Source: Fimbriiglobus sp.
GTDB taxonomy: Bacteria > Planctomycetota > Planctomycetia > Gemmatales > Gemmataceae
Length of the DNA stretch: 64,000 nt
Direction: 5' to 3'
Assembly: GCA_022841795.1 (NCBI GenBank)
Contig: JALHQU010000007.1
Coordinates: 1 to 64,000, forward strand
The notes under the pieces were generated by a model that saw only the letters and a program-made list of their open reading frames with translations, searched no databases and had not been told where the DNA came from. This document shows, in pieces, positions 58,863-64,000 of this stretch. Each line of letters opens with the position of its first letter. Positions within the stretch are counted from its first letter, which is position 1. The translations under genes and the position numbers were made by a program.

Positions 58863-60965
58863 ATGTCGGATCGGTCGGTGCTGCACTCGCTCGCGGTCAC
58901 GCTCGCCGACGCCGACGCGGTGCCGGACGCGGAACTGCTGCGGCGGTACGCCGAGTCGGCCGACGCGGTGGCGTTCGAGTTGCTCGTCCGCCGGCACGCC
59001 GAGTTGGTGTGGGCGGTGTGCCGGTCGGCCCACCCGACCGACCACCAGACGGCCGAGGACGCCTTCCAGGCCACGTTCCTGGCGCTCGCCCGCAAGGCCG
59101 GGTTGGTCCGCGACCCGTCCGCCGCCGGCTGGCTGTTCCGGGTGGCCCGGAACGCGGCGGTGCGGGCGAAGCGGCGACCGGGTTCCCCGCTACCGAACGA
59201 AATGGCCGTCGTCCCGCCCGACCGTGCCGAGTCCGCCGAAGTCGCCCGCATCGTGACCGAAGAGGTCGATCGCCTCGCCGCCAAGTTCCGCGAGCCGGTA
59301 CTACTGTGCTTCTACGAAGGGTTCTCCCACGCCCAGGCCGCCGAGCGACTCGGCTGGGCGGTGGGCACGGTCGCCAGCCGGCTGGCGCGGGCGAAGGACC
59401 GGCTGCGGGACCGGCTCACCCGCCGCGGAGTGGCGTTGCCGGCGGTCGGGTTCGGCGTGCTGGTCGGCGGATCGGCGCCGGCCGCGGCGATCAAGGCGGC
59501 GGTCCACGGGAACACGACGGACGCGGTTCGGACACTCTCAACCGAGGTGCTGCGTGCCATGACGATTCGCAAACTGACACTGGTGGCGTGTGTGACGGCG
59601 GTGCTGGTGCTGGCCGGCAGCGGGGCGGCGCTGGCGTGGAAACCGGAACAGCGGCGGAACTCGCCGACGCCGAAGGCGAAGCCGGCGAAAGAGGACGACC
59701 AGATCGCCCTGCAAGGGAAGTGGAAGGTGATCAAGATGGCGATGGACGGGGTAGAAGCGCCGGCCGACGAGTTGAAGGAGATGGAGTGGGAGATTCAGGA
59801 CGACAAGATCCGGTTCGTGGACAAGCCGGGCGACGAGCGGATGGAAATGTCGTTCACCATCGCCCCGGACCAGTCGCCGAAGCACATCGACCTGACGATG
59901 GCCTTGACCGGGCCGAACGTGCCGGCCGCCGAGCGGAACAAGACGATGGCCGGCATCTACGAGCTGAAGGATGGCAAGTTGACCTTCTGTCTGGGCAAGG
60001 ACGAGAAGGGACGGCCGACCGAGTTCAAGGCGGACAAGGCCACCAAAACCACGCTCATGGTGCTGCAAAAGGTCGAGCCGAAGAAGGACGAGAAGCCGAA
60101 GGCGGGGAAGGCGAAACCGGCCGACGACGAGCTGAAGAAGTTCGGGGGGAAGTGGCGGGTGGTGCGGATCGCCAACCCTCGCGGCGAAGCGCCGGAAGAC
60201 GAGTTGAAGGGGATGAACTGGGAGATCACCGGGAACAAGATCGTCGGGCGGGACACCGCGGACGAGAAAGGGAAAGAGGGGTTGTTCCTCATCGACCCGA
60301 AGAAAGAGCCGAAGCAGATCGACCTGACCATGCCCGGCGGGAACGGCCCGCAGGTGTTGCCCGGCGTGTACGAGTTCAAGGACGGGCGGCTGCGGATCAG
60401 CGTGGCCGAACCGGGCGGCGACCGGCCCACCACGTTCGAAGTGAACCCGAAGACCGGCGGGCTGATCGAACTGGAGAAGAACGAGCCGAAGAAGGACGAC
60501 AAGCCGAAGGCCGACCCGGAGAAGGGGAAGAAGGAGCGGGAGGCGTTCGCAGCGGAGCAACAGCAGTTCCAGGGGGAGTGGAAGGTGGTGAAGGCGGAGG
60601 TCAACGGGACGGCCATCGCCCCGCAGGACGAGGCTCTGAAGGAAATGGGGTTCGTCATCCGTGGGAGTGAGGTGCGTCTGTCGCGGTACCAACACAAGGA
60701 CGAGGAGAAGGACAAGGACATGATGCTGATGGCGTTCGACGCCACCGCATCGCCGAAACAGATCAACCTGACGGCGGTGATCGCCCCACAGATGCTGAAA
60801 GGCAAGTTCACGGCGGGCATCTACGAGTTCAAGGACGGCAAGCTGACACTCTGTCTCGCCGGGCTGCCGGAGTTGAGCGACAAGAACCGGCCGGCCGAGT
60901 TCAAGTCGGTGAAGGGCAAGGACGTCGCGCTGGTCGTGTTGGAGAAGGTGGAGAAAAAGAAGTAG
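58863..60965 (+). CDS. ECF sigma factor fused to a membrane segment and three TIGR03067 domains
   Basis: A 700-residue protein. Residues 10-90 are sigma region 2 (D-A-E-L-L-R-R-Y, A-E-D-A-F-Q-A-T-F-L-A-L-A) and about 130-190 sigma region 4 (G-F-S-H-A-Q-A-A-E-R-L-G-W-A-V-G-T-V-A-S-R). Residues about 238-257 form one transmembrane helix (L-T-L-V-A-C-V-T-A-V-L-V-L-A). Three TIGR03067 repeats follow at about 275-410, 420-545 and 565-697, each with a W near the start and G-I/V-Y-E-F/L-K-D-G. In the membrane topology expected, the sigma part is cytoplasmic and the repeats are outside. No anti-sigma gene is adjacent, so the outer part may control the sigma part directly. AGAGG precedes ATG 58863. 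Confidence 0.9.
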   Translation: MSDRSVLHSLAVTLADADAVPDAELLRRYAESADAVAFELLVRRHAELVWAVCRSAHPTDHQTAEDAFQATFLALARKAGLVRDPSAAGWLFRVARNAAVRAKRRPGSPLPNEMAVVPPDRAESAEVARIVTEEVDRLAAKFREPVLLCFYEGFSHAQAAERLGWAVGTVASRLARAKDRLRDRLTRRGVALPAVGFGVLVGGSAPAAAIKAAVHGNTTDAVRTLSTEVLRAMTIRKLTLVACVTAVLVLAGSGAALAWKPEQRRNSPTPKAKPAKEDDQIALQGKWKVIKMAMDGVEAPADELKEMEWEIQDDKIRFVDKPGDERMEMSFTIAPDQSPKHIDLTMALTGPNVPAAERNKTMAGIYELKDGKLTFCLGKDEKGRPTEFKADKATKTTLMVLQKVEPKKDEKPKAGKAKPADDELKKFGGKWRVVRIANPRGEAPEDELKGMNWEITGNKIVGRDTADEKGKEGLFLIDPKKEPKQIDLTMPGGNGPQVLPGVYEFKDGRLRISVAEPGGDRPTTFEVNPKTGGLIELEKNEPKKDDKPKADPEKGKKEREAFAAEQQQFQGEWKVVKAEVNGTAIAPQDEALKEMGFVIRGSEVRLSRYQHKDEEKDKDMMLMAFDATASPKQINLTAVIAPQMLKGKFTAGIYEFKDGKLTLCLAGLPELSDKNRPAEFKSVKGKDVALVVLEKVEKKK

Positions 60966-61037
60966 CCGCGGCCGGTCGGTTGTTCCCTTCCCCGCCGGCC
61001 GGTTGTACCCTCGTGGCTCGCCCCCACGAGGTCGCCC

Positions 61038-62219
61038 ATGCCCGGACCATATCGCGTGGCGGTGGTCGGCTTCGGCATGGCCGGGGCCACCACCGCTTTC
61101 CTGCTCGCCCGCGACGGCCACCACGTCACCCTGTTCGAGCGGGCGCCGGAGGTCCACCCGGTCGGCGCCGGTATCATCCTCCAGCCGTCCGGCCAGGCGG
61201 TGCTGCAGCACCTCGGTGTGCTGGACCAGGTCGTCGCCCGCTCCGCCCCGCTCGAATCGCTGAACGCCGTCCACTGGCACGGGCGGACGATGATCCGCAA
61301 CCGCTACCCGGACTTCGAGCCGGGCTGCACCGCCTACGGCACCCACCGCGGGGTGCTATTCGACGCCCTGAAAACGCTGGTCGAGACGCAGCCGGTCGAG
61401 ATGCGGCTGGGCATCGAGATCGCCCGCCGCACCGTCGCTGACAACGCGGTGACACTGACCGACACGACCGGCCGGCGGCACGGCCCGTTCGACTTCGTGG
61501 TGTGCGGCGACGGCTCGCGGTCCGCCCTCCGCAAGTCTCTCGACTCCCGCTGGTGGTCGTGGCCGTACACGCACGGCACCCTGTGGGCCATCGCCCCCGG
61601 CCGCGGGGTGCCCGGCGAGCTGCTCCAGATCGTCCGCCGCAACCGCCATCTGAGCGGGCTGCTCCCGCTCGGCGACGGCCTCGTCACCCTGTACTGGGGT
61701 CTGCCGATCCGCGAGTTCGAGACCACCCGCCGTGGCGGACTGGAGCGGCTGAAAAGTGAGATCATCGCCTTCTGCCCGCAGGCGGCCGAGCCGCTGGAGT
61801 TCATCCACGACTTCGACCAGCTGCTGTTCACCACCTACCGGGCGAACTGGATGGCCCGGCGGTTCGACCGACACACCCTGTTCATCGGCGACGCCGCGCA
61901 CGCCATGAGCCCGCACCTCGGGCAGGGGATCAACCTGGCGATGGTGGACGCGTGGGTGCTGGCCGGGTGCGTGCGAGAAACCCGCACCCCGCTCGAAGCG
62001 TTCCGCCTGTGGCACCGCCGGCAGGCCGGCTACCTGCGGTACTACGCCGCGGTCACGTTCTTCCTGTCCCCGTTCTTCCAGTCGGACTGCACGTTCCTCG
62101 GCTGGGGGCGAGATGTGGTGCTGCCGTGGCTGCCGAAGATCCCGCTGGTGAAACGGCAGATGCTGATGACGGTGGCCGGGTTGAAGGGCGGGTGGCTGAA
62201 GGGCCGGCGGCAGATATGA
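61038..62219 (+). CDS. FAD-dependent oxidoreductase/monooxygenase
   Basis: A 393-residue class A flavin monooxygenase-like protein. GxGxxG loop V-V-G-F-G-M-A-G-A-T-T-A-F near the N-terminus, the middle F-V-V-C-G-D-G-S-R-S (DG motif), and L-F-I-G-D-A-A-H-A-M-S-P-H-L-G-Q-G (GD/FAD motif). It would hydroxylate an aromatic or isoprenoid substrate with NAD(P)H and O2. The TGA at 62217-62219 overlaps an in-frame ATG (62216) of the next gene. Confidence 0.88.
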   Translation: MPGPYRVAVVGFGMAGATTAFLLARDGHHVTLFERAPEVHPVGAGIILQPSGQAVLQHLGVLDQVVARSAPLESLNAVHWHGRTMIRNRYPDFEPGCTAYGTHRGVLFDALKTLVETQPVEMRLGIEIARRTVADNAVTLTDTTGRRHGPFDFVVCGDGSRSALRKSLDSRWWSWPYTHGTLWAIAPGRGVPGELLQIVRRNRHLSGLLPLGDGLVTLYWGLPIREFETTRRGGLERLKSEIIAFCPQAAEPLEFIHDFDQLLFTTYRANWMARRFDRHTLFIGDAAHAMSPHLGQGINLAMVDAWVLAGCVRETRTPLEAFRLWHRRQAGYLRYYAAVTFFLSPFFQSDCTFLGWGRDVVLPWLPKIPLVKRQMLMTVAGLKGGWLKGRRQI

Positions 62220-62248
62220 AACGAACACCCCGGTTCCGGAGACCGCCG

Positions 62249-63838
62249 ATGCGACCACTACTCGCCCTCCTGTTGCTGTCCGCCCCGCTCGCAGCTGCCC
62301 CGCCGTACCCGCCGGAGCCGGTGAAGGGGCCGCTCGTCATCGTTGGCGGGGGGAAGGTGCCGGACGCGGCGCGGGACGAGTTCGTCAAGCTGGCCGGCGG
62401 GCCGGACAAGGCGAAGGTGGTGGTCATCCCCACTGCCAGTGCCACCGCCGACGAGCCGAAGGAGCACGCGGCGTTCCTCAAGCCGTGGAAGGACGCGAAG
62501 GTCGAATCCGTCGTCGTGCTGCACACCCGCGACCGCAAGCAGGCCGACTCGGACGAGTTCGTCAAGCCGCTCGCCGACGCCACCGGCATCTGGTTCGGCG
62601 GCGGCGACCAGACGAAGTTGACCGCGGCGTACCGGGGCACGGCAGTGGAGACGGCGATCCGCAAGCGGTTGGAGCAGGGCGTCGTAATCGGCGGCACGTC
62701 GGCGGGCGCGGCCGTGATGTCCGACCTGATGATCGAGGGCGGGGCGGAGGCGGCGAAGACCGGGCCGGGGTTCGGGTTCCTGCCCGGCGTGGTGATCGAC
62801 CAGCACTTCACCCAGCGGACGCGGGAGAAGCGACTGGCCGGGGTGATCGAGGCGAACCCGACCTACGCCGGCCTGGGCCTCGACGAGGGCACGGCGGTGA
62901 TCCTGACCGGCGGCCGGTTCCTGAAGGTGGTCGGCGACGGGGCGGCCACGGTGGTGCTGGCAAAATCCCCGGTCCGGCCGGCGCTGGCCCACGCGGAGCA
63001 GACGGGCGGGGTCATCGACCTGTTCCAACTCCGCCGGGCGGCGCACTTCCGGGCGATGAAGGAGCAGTTCCCGACGAAGACGGCGGCCGTGCCGGAAGTG
63101 CCGAAGGGGTCACTCGTGATCGTCGGCGGGGGCGGCATGGGGCCGGACCTGTGGGACAAGTTCCTCGAACTGGCCGGCGGGAAGGACCAGCCGATCGTGT
63201 TCGTCGCCACCGCCGGGGACGACCCGATCCGGGCCGAGCCGGGCGAGGTGCGGATGCTGAAGGGCCGCGGGGCGACGAACGTGACCGTGCTGCACACCCG
63301 CGACCGCAAGATCGCCGCCACCGACGAGTTCTCGAAGCCGCTGACGACGGCCACCGGGGTGTGGTTCAGCGGCGGGCGGCAGTGGCGGTTCGTGGACGCC
63401 TACGAGGGCACGCTCACGGAGAAGCGGTTCCGCGAGGTGCTGGCCCGCGGCGGGGTGATCGGCGGCAGTTCGGCCGGCGCGAGCATCCAGAGCGAGTACA
63501 TGCCGCGGGGCCACCCGCTCGGGAACACGGTGGTGGCGGCCGAGGGGTACGAGCGGGGGTTCGGGTTCCTGCCGGGGTGCGCCGTCGATCAGCACTTCTT
63601 CGCCCGCAAGCGGACGGCCGACATGACCGGGCTGATGACCCGCTATCCGCAACTGCTCGGCATCGGCATCGACGAGGGCACGGCGATCGTCGTCACCGGG
63701 CACACCGCCGAGGTGATCGGCAAGAGCAAGGTCGGGTTCTACGACCACCGCACCAAGCCGAAGGACGGCGAACCGGACTACGTCGAGGTGCCGGCCGGCG
63801 GGCGGTACGACCTGAAGGAGCGGAAGGCGTTGAAGTGA
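62249..63838 (+). CDS. Exported tandem cyanophycinase-like (peptidase S51) protein
   Basis: A 529-residue secreted protein with two S51 domains. The signal peptide is M-R-P-L-L-A-L-L-L-L-S-A-P-L-A-A-A, with GGAG nine bases upstream of ATG 62249. ATG 62216, coupled by ATGA to the previous gene, would add 11 residues and is the alternative. Each half has L-V-I-V-G-G-G at its start, a nucleophile loop (G-T-S-A-G-A near 149, G-S-S-A-G-A near 406), D-Q-H-F and G-L/I-D-E-G-T-A. Cyanophycinases hydrolyse cyanophycin (Arg-Asp polymer) to beta-Asp-Arg. The substrate of tandem secreted types is unknown. Confidence 0.88.
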   Translation: MRPLLALLLLSAPLAAAPPYPPEPVKGPLVIVGGGKVPDAARDEFVKLAGGPDKAKVVVIPTASATADEPKEHAAFLKPWKDAKVESVVVLHTRDRKQADSDEFVKPLADATGIWFGGGDQTKLTAAYRGTAVETAIRKRLEQGVVIGGTSAGAAVMSDLMIEGGAEAAKTGPGFGFLPGVVIDQHFTQRTREKRLAGVIEANPTYAGLGLDEGTAVILTGGRFLKVVGDGAATVVLAKSPVRPALAHAEQTGGVIDLFQLRRAAHFRAMKEQFPTKTAAVPEVPKGSLVIVGGGGMGPDLWDKFLELAGGKDQPIVFVATAGDDPIRAEPGEVRMLKGRGATNVTVLHTRDRKIAATDEFSKPLTTATGVWFSGGRQWRFVDAYEGTLTEKRFREVLARGGVIGGSSAGASIQSEYMPRGHPLGNTVVAAEGYERGFGFLPGCAVDQHFFARKRTADMTGLMTRYPQLLGIGIDEGTAIVVTGHTAEVIGKSKVGFYDHRTKPKDGEPDYVEVPAGGRYDLKERKALK

Positions 63839-63847
63839 TCGACGGGA

Positions 63848-64000
63848 TCAGGCGGATGCGACCACAGGCGCAGGCAACTTGCCAGGGGTGACGGACGACT
63901 TGGTGGGCTGTGTGTCCCCGCCGCGGGACAGCAGCACGGCGGCGACGACGAACGCCGCGGCCAGCAGCACCCCGACGACGGCGGCCACCGGCACCAGCGG
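63848..64000 (-). CDS. C-terminal end of a membrane protein, cut by the window edge
   Basis: The last 50 codons of a minus-strand gene. A transmembrane segment (V-P-V-A-A-V-V-G-V-L-L-A-A-A-F-V-V-A-A-V) is followed by a short polar tail (S-R-G-G-D-T-Q-P-T-K) and TGA at 63848-63850. Family cannot be told from this piece. Convergent with the cyanophycinase gene, with 9 bp between stops. Confidence 0.65.
   Translation of the reverse strand, partial: PLVPVAAVVGVLLAAAFVVAAVLLSRGGDTQPTKSSVTPGKLPAPVVASA

Noticed and set aside
1-64000. CRISPR arrays, rRNA operons, insertion sequences or prophage genes
   Set aside because: No regularly spaced direct repeats, rRNA sequence, transposase, integrase or phage structural motif was found on either strand.

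Overview
The window is about 64 kb of very GC-rich DNA with the signature of a planctomycete, most likely of the Gemmataceae. The signs are: an ECF sigma factor fused to TIGR03067 domains, exported WD40 and PQQ-type propellers, Tat-exported Gfo/Idh and TIM-barrel enzymes, a DUF1111 di-haem cytochrome, a paralog of an expanded Gemmata-type family (53835-54479), and modular GC-rich palindromic repeats in many gaps. No rRNA and no CRISPR array is present. One tRNA-Ser(UGA) lies at 5783-5869.

Layout. 1-4.5 kb: pyrimidine salvage (cdd, pdp), a Tat oxidoreductase, an exported esterase and a histone-H1-like protein. 4.7-14.5 kb: an E2-like acyltransferase, a propeller, a MATE pump, the di-haem cytochrome, a rhodanese, a TIM-barrel isomerase, a nucleotidyltransferase, a YmdB phosphodiesterase and an HTH protein. 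14.5-19.2 kb: metH with a structured, terminator-bearing leader and about 1 kb without a convincing large gene. 19.2-28.2 kb: a Tat-exported ThDP enzyme, a retropepsin-like protease, an orphan antitoxin, and a tight run (propeller, HELAH protein, RNase H, PEP-synthase/rifampicin-phosphotransferase-like enzyme, AIG2-like protein). 28.4-31.9 kb: a lower-GC island carrying three genes on the minus strand (CsaA-like tRNA-binding protein, WD40-TPR-methyltransferase fusion, small helical protein). It is flanked by a broken ECF sigma gene and a broken GNAT gene. 32.1-39.9 kb: an exported AhpD-like protein whose active-site codon is an in-frame TGA, a GGDEF protein, rimO, a PIN toxin-antitoxin pair, a hydrolase and an aldo/keto reductase. 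40.3-47 kb: a chaperone cluster read leftwards (groEL, groES, groEL, dnaJ, grpE, fmdB-like, yacG) with palindromic repeats in most larger gaps. 47.2-64 kb: an exported WD40/HEAT protein, ComEC, an acyltransferase, aroB, ino1, an isomerase, queE, the sigma-TIGR03067 fusion, an FAD oxidoreductase and a tandem cyanophycinase.

Two observations stand out. First, codons 328-334 of the AhpD-like gene at 32155-33486 read C-F-Y-(TGA)-M-G-H. The reading frame continues with full homology, and a small hairpin with a GGUC loop lies 26 nt after the TGA. This is what a UGA-encoded selenocysteine in a CxxU redox motif should look like. Second, the 28.4-31.9 kb island encodes an unusual propeller-TPR-methyltransferase fusion in an operon with a tRNA-binding protein. 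It has its own sigma70-like promoter and sits between two truncated genes, which suggests a transferred cassette of unknown function.

All calls come from reading the sequence and its translations; no database search was run.
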